Of a stretch of DNA of 54,936 nucleotides, positions 24,331 through 32,839 are shown piece by piece; the stretch's first letter is position 1; each line of letters begins with the position of its first letter. Position numbers and translations under genes: made by a program. Below the pieces are notes generated by a model, which ran no database searches, was not told the DNA's origin, and was given only the letters and a program-made list of their open reading frames with translations. Source of the stretch: Eubacterium sp. (GTDB taxonomy: Bacteria > Bacillota > Clostridia > Lachnospirales > Lachnospiraceae); assembly GCA_024698965.1 (NCBI GenBank), contig JAILQM010000009.1, positions 1-54,936 of the forward strand. Direction: 5' to 3'.

Positions 24331-25665
24331 ATGTCAGACTGGGTAATGGTTATTGATGATGATATTGAAAGCCTGCAGATTGCCGGTAGAACTCTGAGCC
24401 AAAACGGACTTAGGGTAACTGCTTTAAGAAGTGGCAGAACTATGCTCAGCTATATTAGAGAATACGGGGCTCCGGATCTTATTCTTCTTGATATTGTCAT
24501 GCCGGATATGGACGGATTTGATACTTTGGAGAATTTAAGAGCTCTTGAAGACGAGCTTAAAATAGCTACCATACCCGTAGTCTTTTTGACATCTTACAAT
24601 GACAGTTCGAGTGAGATGCGCAGTCTTGAACACGGAGTTGCGGATTTCATCAAAAAACCTTTCAATGAGGAAAAACACGTACAAAGAGTTAAAAATATAA
24701 TTGCCTCAAACAGAAAGCTCCTTCGGGTTGAAGAAGCAGCGTCAAAAGACCTGCTTACAGGCTGCCTTAATAAGGTGACGGCAAACAAGGAAATCTCTGC
24801 TGCCTGCAAAAAGCAGGACGGTATTCTTTTAATGGTTGATTTGGATTCGTTTAAATCGGTAAACGACAGCTTCGGCCATGATATGGGAGACCATCTTTTG
24901 GTAAGGTTTGCGGATATATTAAGACATCACATGCCGGACGAAAGCATTCTCGGAAGAGTCGGCGGCGATGAGTTTATGCTCTTTTGCCCTAATATAAAAA
25001 GGGATAAGGATATAGAAATTTTTACGACAAGTATCAACAAAGATCTTCTTAATGCGGCTCATGAACTTATGGGGGCCGATATGCAGATACCTTTGGGAGC
25101 ATCTGTGGGAGCGGCTGTTGTGCCGGATATGGGCACAGAGTTTAACGAGCTTTTCAGCCTTGCGGACAGAGCACTTTATAATGTTAAGATGAACGGCAAG
25201 CACGGCTTTGCCATTTATTCGGAAAATATTTCGGATAATATGATTGATTCCGGATTATCTTTAAAGAATCTAAGCTATCTTTGGGAAGGAAGAGGATATC
25301 AGAGAGGAGCCATGTATGTCGAGAAAAATATTTTCGAAAACATTCACGGTTATGTAATGAGATATTTAAAGATGAATTACGTTTCCGCATTCAGAGTTTT
25401 GGTTGAGGTAAGACCTAAGCCCGGAGCCGGGGACGAAAGCCACAGGGAAAGCGTTATGGATACTTTAAAAGAAACCCTTACATCGTCTTTAAGAGGCTGC
25501 GATATAGTTACAAGGGTTGGGGCGAGACATTATTTCCTTATGGTAATTGAAGTTGATGATGTAAGAGTACAAAAAATCATTGAAAGAATACAGAATAAGT
25601 GGGAGAATGAGAAATACGGAAAATATACAGAGCTCATATTTGAAGATGAGAAGATAGAATTCTGA
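24331..25665 (+). CDS. Response regulator REC-GGDEF with extra degenerate GGDEF-like domain
   Basis: 444 residues from the ATG at 24331 behind AAGGAG; in-frame upstream codons overlap the previous gene and terminator. The REC domain (3-122) has an acidic pocket DDD at 9-11, phosphoacceptor Asp54 (LLDIVMPDMDG) and Lys109. The GGDEF domain (about 137-298) has DLLTGCLNK, MVDLDSFKSVND and GGDEF at 211-215, so it should make c-di-GMP on phosphorylation. The RxxD I-site is absent (PDES instead). Residues 325-444 resemble the second half of another GGDEF fold, with LRGCDIVTRVGARHYFLMV where RVGGDEF is expected. No kinase gene is adjacent. Confidence 0.9.
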   Translation: MSDWVMVIDDDIESLQIAGRTLSQNGLRVTALRSGRTMLSYIREYGAPDLILLDIVMPDMDGFDTLENLRALEDELKIATIPVVFLTSYNDSSSEMRSLEHGVADFIKKPFNEEKHVQRVKNIIASNRKLLRVEEAASKDLLTGCLNKVTANKEISAACKKQDGILLMVDLDSFKSVNDSFGHDMGDHLLVRFADILRHHMPDESILGRVGGDEFMLFCPNIKRDKDIEIFTTSINKDLLNAAHELMGADMQIPLGASVGAAVVPDMGTEFNELFSLADRALYNVKMNGKHGFAIYSENISDNMIDSGLSLKNLSYLWEGRGYQRGAMYVEKNIFENIHGYVMRYLKMNYVSAFRVLVEVRPKPGAGDESHRESVMDTLKETLTSSLRGCDIVTRVGARHYFLMVIEVDDVRVQKIIERIQNKWENEKYGKYTELIFEDEKIEF

Positions 25666-25738
25666 TATAAGATTTTCCTTAGACATCTTAGGGCGAGGGG
25701 AAATATTATATAAAAATCTTAAAAGAGAGGAAGATATT

Positions 25739-26599
25739 ATGAAAAAGAGAATCTTAGCAACATTACTTACAGGTGTTATGGCGCTTTCAATGCTTGCAGG
25801 TTGCGGCAGCAGTGCAGAAGAGACTGCGGCTGAGTCGGCAGATGCGCAGGCAACTGCGGAGGCGACAGATGAGGACAAGACAATTACTGTCGGAGCCAGC
25901 ATTACACCTCATGCAGAAATCCTTAATGATGTTGTAAAGGGCCTTCTTGAAGAGGAAGGATGGACACTTGAAGTTGTAGAGTACAATGATTATGTACTTC
26001 CAAACACAGCTCTTGAAGACGGAGATCTTGATGCAAACTTTTTCCAGCATTATCCGTACCTTGAGAACTTTAACGAGGAAAACGGTACTCACATCGTAAG
26101 CGCGGCAGCAGTACACTTTGAGCCGATGGCAATCTATGCCGGCAAGACAGCATCTCTTGATGAGCTTGCTGACGGTGCAATCGTAGCCGTTCCAAACGAT
26201 ACAACAAACGAAGCAAGAGCACTTCTTTTATTAGAGGCTCAGGGACTTATTACACTTGATGAAGAAGCAGGCGTTACAGCAACCGTACTTGATATCGTTG
26301 ACAATCCGCTCAACCTTCAGATTCAGGAGCTTGAAGCAGCTCAGATTCCACAGGCAATCGGAGATGTTGATATCGCCGTAATCAACGGAAACTATGCTGT
26401 AGAAGCAGGTCTTACAGAGTTCATCGCTCAGGAAGCTTCAGACTCACTTGCAGCCGAGACATATGCAAACATTATTGCGGTTCGCGAGGGCGAAGAAAAC
26501 AGTGAGAAGATTCAGGCGCTTGTAAACGCTGTTCTTTCCGATGAAGTAAGAGATTACATCAATAATACTTATGAGGGAGCAGTAGTGCCGGTATTCTAA
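25739..26599 (+). CDS. metQ: MetQ/NlpA-family substrate-binding lipoprotein
   Basis: 286 residues behind GAGAGGAAG. The signal peptide ends in lipobox LAGC. After an acidic linker the NlpA fold begins at ITVGASITPHAEIL. NFFQHYPYLENFNEENGT, the VPNDTTNEARALLLL block and AVINGNYAVEAGL are typical of methionine-binding MetQ. It delivers D/L-methionine or related compounds to a MetNI transporter. No metN or metI is next to it, so it works with a transporter encoded elsewhere. I saw no S-box riboswitch in the 73-base leader. A perfect terminator follows. Confidence 0.9.
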   Translation: MKKRILATLLTGVMALSMLAGCGSSAEETAAESADAQATAEATDEDKTITVGASITPHAEILNDVVKGLLEEEGWTLEVVEYNDYVLPNTALEDGDLDANFFQHYPYLENFNEENGTHIVSAAAVHFEPMAIYAGKTASLDELADGAIVAVPNDTTNEARALLLLEAQGLITLDEEAGVTATVLDIVDNPLNLQIQELEAAQIPQAIGDVDIAVINGNYAVEAGLTEFIAQEASDSLAAETYANIIAVREGEENSEKIQALVNAVLSDEVRDYINNTYEGAVVPVF

Positions 26600-26630
26600 A
26601 GCCGCATTAAAATGTCAATCTTAAAATGTA

Positions 26631-26663
26631 ACTGCCACACCGAAAGGTGTGGCAGTTTTTTTA
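26631..26663 (+). terminator. Intrinsic terminator after metQ
   Basis: ACTGCCACACC and GGTGTGGCAGT form an 11-bp stem with a GAAA tetraloop, followed by seven T. Confidence 0.95.
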
Positions 26664-26694
26664 ATGCCCCCAAACCCAATATATAGAAAAGAAC

Positions 26695-26724
26695 TTTACA
26701 CAGAGCCACTATTTGTGGTATTCT
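26695..26724 (+). promoter_or_regulatory. Probable promoter of the topoisomerase pair
   Basis: -35 TTTACA (26695-26700), 18-base spacer, -10 TATTCT (26719-26724), 66 bases before the ATG. A small AGAGT/ACTCT hairpin lies in the leader. Confidence 0.45.
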
Positions 26725-26790
26725 ATCATAGAATGGAGAAAGAGTGTTCGACTCTCTGTTCGGTTTTAATGAAACGAGAGGGAGATTTTT

Positions 26791-28713
26791 ATGGCAAAAA
26801 ACGAAAACTACGGTGCGGACAGTATTACCGTCCTTGAAGGACTTGAGGCGGTAAGAAAACGCCCCGGCATGTATATAGGAAGTGTATCGAGAAAGGGCCT
26901 TAATCATCTTATCTATGAGATAGTGGACAATGCCGTGGATGAGCATCTGGCGGGATATTGCGACAATATCAAGGTGACGCTCGAAGCCGACGGATCTTGT
27001 ACGGTAGAAGATAACGGACGAGGAATCCCGGTAGATATGCATAAAAGCGGAATTCCGGCTGCGCGAGTTGTATTTACGACTCTACATGCAGGCGGAAAAT
27101 TTGATGACTCCGTTTATAAGACAAGCGGTGGTCTCCATGGTGTAGGCTCATCGGTTGTTAACGCATTATCTGTGTATATGGACGTTGAAATCTCGAGAGA
27201 CGGAGAGGTTCATCACGACAGATACGAAAGAGGAAGGATAGCACTTGACCTTGTTGACGGAAAACTTCCGGTAATAAAGAAGACAAGATCTACGGGTACA
27301 AAGATTAATTTTCTGCCCGATCCGGAGATATTCGAGAGGACAGACTTTAAGGAAGACGAGGTAAAAAGCCGCCTTCACGAGACATGCTATCTTAATCCCG
27401 AGCTTAAGATTCACTATGAGGACAGGAGAAAAGAAGAGCCTGAAATCCATGATTTTTACGAGCCGGACGGAATAGTCGGATTTGTAAAAGAACTTAATAC
27501 AAATACCGAGGTTGTTCATGATGTTATAAAGTTCTCGGGAGAGGCCGACGGAATATCGGTTGACGTGGCTTTCCAGTTTACGAATGAGTTCCATGAGAAT
27601 ATTTTGGGATTTTGCAATAATATTTATAACGCAGAGGGCGGCTCTCATATTACCGGATTTAAGACGGCATTTACAAATGCAATAAATGTCTATGCCAGAG
27701 AGCTCGGAATCTTAAAGGATAAAGATGCAAACTTTACGGGAGCCGATGTTAGAAACGGCATGACTGCTGTAGTTTCAATAAAGCACCCGGACCCAAGATT
27801 CGAAGGACAGACAAAGACAAAGCTCGATAATCAGGACGCTTCAAAGGTTACGGCGAAGATTACGGCAGACGAAATCGTGCTTTATTTTGATAAAAACCTT
27901 GATACCTTAAAGAATGTTATTGCCTGCGCCGAGAAGGCGGCAAAGATCAGAAAGGCCGAAGAAAAGGCCAAGACAAACCTTCTTACCAAACAGAAATTCT
28001 CGTTTGATTCGAACGGAAAGCTTGCAAACTGCGAGAGCAGAGATGCATCAAAATGCGAGATTTTCATTGTCGAGGGAGATTCTGCCGGAGGCAGCGCAAA
28101 GATGGCGAGAAACAGGGAGTTCCAGGCCATTTTACCTATAAGAGGTAAGATTCTCAACGTCGAGAAGGCTTCCATTGACAAGGTTCTTGCAAATGCCGAG
28201 ATTAAGACTATGATTAATGCATTCGGCTGCGGATTTTCCGAGGGATACGGAAATGATTTTGATATAACAAAGCTAAGATACGATAAGATTGTCATTATGG
28301 CCGATGCCGATGTCGACGGAGCCCATATTTCGACACTTCTTATGACTCTCTTTTACAGGTTCATGCCTGAGCTTATTTTCGAGGGACACGTATATATTGC
28401 GATGCCACCGCTTTACAAGGCTCAGCCGACAAAGGGCGAAGAAGAATATCTTTACGACGACAGAGCGCTTGAAGAATACAGAAAGAGACATAAAGGGCCG
28501 TTTACATTGCAGAGATACAAAGGTCTTGGCGAGATGAGCGCAGACCAGCTCTGGGAGACCACGCTTGATCCGGAAAGACGCAAGATGAGGCGTGTTGAGA
28601 TTGAGGATGCGAGAATGGCGTCGGACGTTACGGCGATGCTCATGGGTACCGATGTCGCTCCGCGTAAGGCGTTCATATATGAAAATGCCAATGATGCGGC
28701 ACTGGATGTATAG
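26791..28713 (+). CDS. Type IIA topoisomerase B subunit (ParE or GyrB type)
   Basis: 640 residues behind GAGGGAG. The GHKL ATPase starts VLEGLEAVRKRPGMYIGSVS, with EIVDNAVDEHL, DNGRGIPVD and the ATP lid GGLHGVGSSVVNALS. The transducer follows, then the Toprim domain with EGDSAGGSAK and the metal motif MADADVDGAH, then QRYKGLGEMSADQLWETTLD. It provides ATP-driven strand passage. Motifs are GyrB-like in places (QLWETT), but the partner A subunit lacks a GyrA box, so topoisomerase IV (parE) is my preferred reading. The A subunit starts 12 bases after the stop. Confidence 0.9.
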   Translation: MAKNENYGADSITVLEGLEAVRKRPGMYIGSVSRKGLNHLIYEIVDNAVDEHLAGYCDNIKVTLEADGSCTVEDNGRGIPVDMHKSGIPAARVVFTTLHAGGKFDDSVYKTSGGLHGVGSSVVNALSVYMDVEISRDGEVHHDRYERGRIALDLVDGKLPVIKKTRSTGTKINFLPDPEIFERTDFKEDEVKSRLHETCYLNPELKIHYEDRRKEEPEIHDFYEPDGIVGFVKELNTNTEVVHDVIKFSGEADGISVDVAFQFTNEFHENILGFCNNIYNAEGGSHITGFKTAFTNAINVYARELGILKDKDANFTGADVRNGMTAVVSIKHPDPRFEGQTKTKLDNQDASKVTAKITADEIVLYFDKNLDTLKNVIACAEKAAKIRKAEEKAKTNLLTKQKFSFDSNGKLANCESRDASKCEIFIVEGDSAGGSAKMARNREFQAILPIRGKILNVEKASIDKVLANAEIKTMINAFGCGFSEGYGNDFDITKLRYDKIVIMADADVDGAHISTLLMTLFYRFMPELIFEGHVYIAMPPLYKAQPTKGEEEYLYDDRALEEYRKRHKGPFTLQRYKGLGEMSADQLWETTLDPERRKMRRVEIEDARMASDVTAMLMGTDVAPRKAFIYENANDAALDV

Positions 28714-28725
28714 GGAGAATAAACG

Positions 28726-30963
28726 ATGGAAAACAACGATAACATAATACAAACCGAATATTCGGAGATAATGCAGAAGTCTTACATCGACTATGCGATG
28801 AGCGTAATCGTTGCAAGAGCATTACCGGATGTAAGAGACGGGCTTAAGCCGGTTCAGAGGCGTACACTTTACGATATGGCGGAGCTTGGGCTTAGGTACG
28901 ACAGACCGTACAGAAAGAGCGCGCGTATTGTCGGAGATACGATGGGTAAATACCATCCGCACGGCGACAGCTCCATCTACGGCGCGCTTGTTGTAATGAC
29001 TCAGGACTTTAAGCAGGGGCTTCCTCTTGTGGACGGACACGGTAACTTCGGCTCTATAGAAGGAGACGGAGCGGCTGCAATGAGGTATACGGAAGCAAGG
29101 CTTGAAAAGGTAACTCAGGAAGTCTATCTTTCGGACCTTGATAAAGATGTCGTAGACTTTGTGCCAAACTTTGATGAGACCGAAAAAGAGCCTGAGGTGC
29201 TTCCGGTTAAGGTGCCGAACCTCCTTATTAACGGAGCTGACGGTATTGCCGTAGGTATGGCGACAAGTATTCCACCTCATAATTTTTCAGAGGTAATAGA
29301 CGGAATGAAGGCTTATCTTAAAAAGCCGTCTATTACAACTGCCGAGCTTATGGAATACATTAAAGGACCGGATTTTCCGACGGGAGGAATTGTAACAAAT
29401 AAAGACGAACTTCTTGAGATATATGAGACGGGCGTAGGTAAGATTAAGATCAGAGGTAAGGCTACTGTCGAAAAGATTAAAGGCGGAAAAGAACAAATCG
29501 TAATAAGCGAGATTCCTTATCCTATGATTGGTGCAAATATCGGTAAGTTCTTAAATGATATCTATAACCTTGTAGAAAGCAAAAAGACAAACGATATTAC
29601 AGACATTTCAAACCAGTCTTCAAAGGACGGAATAAGAATCGTCTTAGAGCTTAAAAAGGGAGCCGATACGGAAAACCTTTTGAATCTTTTATATAAAAAG
29701 ACAAGACTTGAAGATACCTTCGGAGTAAATATGCTCGCGGTTGCGGGCGGAAGACCTGAGACCTTAAGTTTAAGAGATGTTATAAAATACTGTGCGGACT
29801 TCCAGTATGAGCTTAATGACAGAAAGTATTCCACTCTTTTGGGAAAAGAACTCGACAAAAAAGAGATTCAGGAAGGCCTTATAAAAGCCGTTGATATTAT
29901 AGACCTTATTATCGAGATTTTAAGAGGCTCGGCTAAGGTGGAGCAGGCTAAAAACTGCCTTATGAAGGGCGAGACGGACGGTATCAGATTCAAGTCTGCA
30001 GAGTCAAAGAATATGGCGGCGCAGCTCTCGTTTACAGAATCTCAGACCAAGGCTATTTTGGAGATGAGACTTCAAAAGCTCATAGGACTTGAGCTTGAGG
30101 TGCTTTTAAAAGAACATGAGCAGACTCTTAAAAATATCGCGACCTACGAAGACTTGCTTGATAACAGAAAGTCCATGACTAAGCTCATAATTAAAGAGCT
30201 TGATTCATACTCTAAAGAATACGGCAAAGAAAGACGCACGGTAATAGATAATATCGAAGAAGCCGTCTTTGTTGAAAAACCTGTTGAGGCTAAACAGGTA
30301 ATGTTTGTAATGGACAGATTCGGATACGGAAAGACAATAGATATGTCCGTTTACGAGAGAAATAAAGAGACTGTTTACGAGGATTATAAGTATGTATTCC
30401 CATGTATGAACATTGGAAAGATATGTATGTTTACCAACCTCGGCAATCTCCATATGATAAAAGTTAAAGACCTGCCGCACGGCAAATATAAGGATAAAGG
30501 AACGCCGCTCGATAATGTATGTAACTATGACAGCTCAAAGGGAGACATTCTCTTTATGTCGAGCATAAGCCAGCTTAAAGACAGAAGAATAATCTTTGCA
30601 AACTCAAACGGTATGACAAAGCTCGTATCCGGAAATGAATTTGATGTTGCAAAGTCCACAACTGCCGCAACCAAGCTTCTTGAGGGAGAGACTCTTTATG
30701 CCGTAGGCGTTATAGAAGCCGGAGATTCACTTGTATACAGGACCAAAAGAGGTATGTTCCTTCGTGTGGCCGCAGAAGATTTCCCGGAAAAGAAAAAGGC
30801 CGCAGTCGGCGTAAGAGGTATAAAGCTTTCGCCGGGAGATGAGGTTGAAGAGATTTACCTCATACATTCCACAGACGAGGTGAGCGTAAAGATTAAAGAT
30901 AAAGAAGTTGTGCTTAACAGACTTCATTTCGGAAAACGCGATACAAAAGGTGTTAAAAAATAG
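28726..30963 (+). CDS. Type IIA topoisomerase A subunit (ParC or GyrA type)
   Basis: 745 residues, about 80-100 shorter than a usual GyrA. The N-terminal breakage-reunion domain has [31 protein letters not shown] and the catalytic Tyr121 in [10 protein letters not shown]. The tower and coiled-coil gate include [12 protein letters not shown]. The C-terminal beta-pinwheel (about 525-735) lacks the QRRGGKG GyrA box; the matching place reads [12 protein letters not shown]. Without that box DNA wrapping and negative supercoiling are not expected, so this is probably ParC of topoisomerase IV, the decatenase. Gly86 replaces the acidic residue that helps bind quinolones. Confidence 0.9.
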   Translation: MENNDNIIQTEYSEIMQKSYIDYAMSVIVARALPDVRDGLKPVQRRTLYDMAELGLRYDRPYRKSARIVGDTMGKYHPHGDSSIYGALVVMTQDFKQGLPLVDGHGNFGSIEGDGAAAMRYTEARLEKVTQEVYLSDLDKDVVDFVPNFDETEKEPEVLPVKVPNLLINGADGIAVGMATSIPPHNFSEVIDGMKAYLKKPSITTAELMEYIKGPDFPTGGIVTNKDELLEIYETGVGKIKIRGKATVEKIKGGKEQIVISEIPYPMIGANIGKFLNDIYNLVESKKTNDITDISNQSSKDGIRIVLELKKGADTENLLNLLYKKTRLEDTFGVNMLAVAGGRPETLSLRDVIKYCADFQYELNDRKYSTLLGKELDKKEIQEGLIKAVDIIDLIIEILRGSAKVEQAKNCLMKGETDGIRFKSAESKNMAAQLSFTESQTKAILEMRLQKLIGLELEVLLKEHEQTLKNIATYEDLLDNRKSMTKLIIKELDSYSKEYGKERRTVIDNIEEAVFVEKPVEAKQVMFVMDRFGYGKTIDMSVYERNKETVYEDYKYVFPCMNIGKICMFTNLGNLHMIKVKDLPHGKYKDKGTPLDNVCNYDSSKGDILFMSSISQLKDRRIIFANSNGMTKLVSGNEFDVAKSTTAATKLLEGETLYAVGVIEAGDSLVYRTKRGMFLRVAAEDFPEKKKAAVGVRGIKLSPGDEVEEIYLIHSTDEVSVKIKDKEVVLNRLHFGKRDTKGVKK

Positions 30964-30973
30964 CCCGCCGGCA

Positions 30974-31002
30974 TTTACTGAAAAAGCCTAAGGTGGTAAA
31001 AT
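30974..31002 (+). promoter_or_regulatory. Probable promoter of pyrBI
   Basis: -35 TTTACT (30974-30979), 17-base spacer, -10 TAAAAT (30997-31002). The 40-base leader has a short GCGC stem but no U-tract, so I see no attenuator. Confidence 0.55.
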
Positions 31003-31044
31003 TATAAAAATTGCGCTTGTAGCGCAGATAAAGAGGAGAACACT

Positions 31045-31959
31045 ATGAGACATCTTATGAGTCCATTGGACTTCAGCGTTGAGGAGCTTGATAAACTTCT
31101 TGATTTGGCAAATGATATTGAGCATAATCCGGAGAAGTATTCACATGCATGTACCGGAAAGAAGCTTGCAACGGCATTTTATGAGCCGAGTACAAGAACA
31201 AGACTTTCTTTTGAGGCGGCAATGATCAACCTCGGAGGAAGCGTTTTGGGATTTTCGAGTGCCGATTCAAGTTCGGCGGCAAAAGGAGAGAGCGTATCGG
31301 ATACTATTCGCATTCTTTCGTGTTATGCCGATATATGTGCCATGAGACATCCTAAAGAAGGAGCGCCGCTTGTGGCATCAATGCATTCGGGTATACCTGT
31401 TATAAACGCAGGTGACGGCGGACATCAGCATCCTACGCAGACTCTTACGGATCTGCTTACAATCAGGACTTTAAAGGGCAGACTTGACAATATGACAATC
31501 GGACTTTGCGGAGATTTAAAGTTCGGCAGAACGGTGCATTCTCTTATAAGCTCGCTTGTAAGATATCCGGGAATAAAGTTTAAACTTATTTCACCTGAAG
31601 AGCTCAGACTTCCGGATTATGTAAGGGTGGATGTGCTCGATAAAAACGGAATTGAATACGAAGAGATAGACAAGCTTGATGATGCAATGGTAGACCTCGA
31701 CATTTTATATATGACAAGAGTGCAGAGAGAAAGATTCTTTAACGAAGAGGATTATATAAGACTTAAAGATTACTATGTGCTCACCAAAGAAAAGATGAGC
31801 AAAGCACCTAAAGATATGCTTGTGCTTCATCCGCTTCCGAGAGTAAACGAAATTTCGGTCGATGTGGATGATGATGAAAGAGCAGTGTATTTTAAGCAGG
31901 CGCAGTACGGCGTATATGTAAGAATGGCGCTTATTCTTACACTTTTAGAGCTCGCATAG
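31045..31959 (+). CDS. pyrB: Aspartate carbamoyltransferase catalytic subunit
   Basis: 304 residues behind AGAGGAG. The carbamoyl-phosphate loop [15 protein letters not shown], the [15 protein letters not shown] block, [13 protein letters not shown] and HPLPR are all present. It makes carbamoyl-aspartate from carbamoyl phosphate and aspartate, the committed step of pyrimidine synthesis. The regulatory chain gene pyrI follows 19 bases later, so the enzyme is probably the allosteric dodecamer of the E. coli kind. Confidence 0.97.
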   Translation: MRHLMSPLDFSVEELDKLLDLANDIEHNPEKYSHACTGKKLATAFYEPSTRTRLSFEAAMINLGGSVLGFSSADSSSAAKGESVSDTIRILSCYADICAMRHPKEGAPLVASMHSGIPVINAGDGGHQHPTQTLTDLLTIRTLKGRLDNMTIGLCGDLKFGRTVHSLISSLVRYPGIKFKLISPEELRLPDYVRVDVLDKNGIEYEEIDKLDDAMVDLDILYMTRVQRERFFNEEDYIRLKDYYVLTKEKMSKAPKDMLVLHPLPRVNEISVDVDDDERAVYFKQAQYGVYVRMALILTLLELA

Positions 31960-31978
31960 AGATAAAGGAGGGAAACAG

Positions 31979-32410
31979 ATGCTTAACGTAGGAGCAATTT
32001 CCGAAGGGTTTGTACTTGATCATATTAAGGCGGGAATGAGTCTTGAGATATATCACCATCTTCATCTTGACCAGACGGATTCGGCGGTGGCTATCATCAA
32101 AAACGCCAAAAGCAAGCAAATGGGAAGAAAAGACATTCTTAAGGCAGAGTGCAGTATTGATAATCTCGACCTTGATGTTTTGGGATTTATAGATCATAAC
32201 ATCACTGTAAACATTATTAAGGGAGAAAAGATAGTCGAGAAGAAAAAACTTCAGCTCCCTAAAGAAATTCACAATATCATTAAATGCAAGAATCCGAGAT
32301 GTATTACATCGATCGAGCAGGAGCTTGAGCATGTTTTTGTGCTTACAGATGAGGAAAATGAGATTTACAGATGTAAATATTGTGATGAAAAAGCAGATTT
32401 AAAGGGGTAA
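31979..32410 (+). CDS. pyrI: Aspartate carbamoyltransferase regulatory subunit
   Basis: 143 residues behind AAAGGAGG. The N-terminal nucleotide-binding domain contains AISEGFVLDHIKAG and DILKAECSIDNLDLDVLGFI. The C-terminal zinc domain has four cysteines in the pattern CxxxxC (CKNPRC) and CxxC (CKYC). It binds CTP, UTP and ATP and transmits feedback to PyrB. Confidence 0.96.
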   Translation: MLNVGAISEGFVLDHIKAGMSLEIYHHLHLDQTDSAVAIIKNAKSKQMGRKDILKAECSIDNLDLDVLGFIDHNITVNIIKGEKIVEKKKLQLPKEIHNIIKCKNPRCITSIEQELEHVFVLTDEENEIYRCKYCDEKADLKG

Positions 32411-32418
32411 AATGCTTT

Positions 32419-32447
32419 TTGAATAATACTTTACTATATGATATAAT
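32419..32447 (+). promoter_or_regulatory. Promoter of rnpB
   Basis: -35 TTGAAT (32419-32424), 17-base spacer, -10 TATAAT (32442-32447) preceded by TGA. The expected start near 32455 coincides with the 5' end of the RNase P RNA helix P1. Confidence 0.85.
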
Positions 32448-32455
32448 TGAATATC

Positions 32456-32796
32456 GCAAGTAGGATAAGTGATCGCTGCTGCAAGTGCCGAAAGGCCGCA
32501 GGAGAGGAAAGTCCGGGCTTCACAGGGCAGAATGCCGGATAACATCCGGTGGAGGCGACTCCAAGGACAGTGCAACAGAAATAAACCGCAGCTTTGCTGT
32601 AAGGGTGGAAAGGCAGGGTAAGAGCCTACCGCCGGGGCGGTAACGTTCCGGGCACATGTAAACCCCATTCGAAGCAAGACCAAGTTGAGACATATGGCGG
32701 CCCGTCAGTCTCAGGTAGGTCGCTAAAGATGACCGGCGACGGTCATATTAGATAGATGATCACTCACGACATAACCCGGCTCATAGTCCTGCTTGC
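32456..32796 (+). ncRNA. rnpB: RNase P RNA (bacterial class A)
   Basis: This is the catalytic RNA that removes 5' leaders from pre-tRNAs. The ends were placed by helix P1: GCAAGTAGGA (32456-32465) pairs with TCCTGCTTGC (32787-32796), with one G-U pair. The universal core is present: GAGGAAAGTCCGGGCT (32504-32519), CAGTGCAACAGAAATAAACC, AAGGGTGGAAAGGCAGGGTAA and, near the 3' end, ACATAACCCGGCTCATAG. The layout follows the E. coli-like ancestral class A rather than the B. subtilis class B type. It has its own promoter. No terminator hairpin follows within the 43 bases before the next ATG. Confidence 0.97.
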
Positions 32797-32839
32797 TACT
32801 TATAAGAAAGACGGAGAAGAATAATTACAGGGAAAAAGT

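Noticed and set aside
25666..25738. Possible S-box (SAM) riboswitch before metQ
   Set aside because: The leader is only 73 bases and shows none of the conserved S-box core or an expression-platform terminator.
28822..29280. Minus-strand open frames inside the topoisomerase genes
   Set aside because: All are antisense to well-supported catalytic domains and lack ribosome binding sites.
30964..31044. Possible pyrimidine attenuator before pyrB
   Set aside because: There is a short GCGC stem but no U-tract and no PyrR-binding-like anti-antiterminator.
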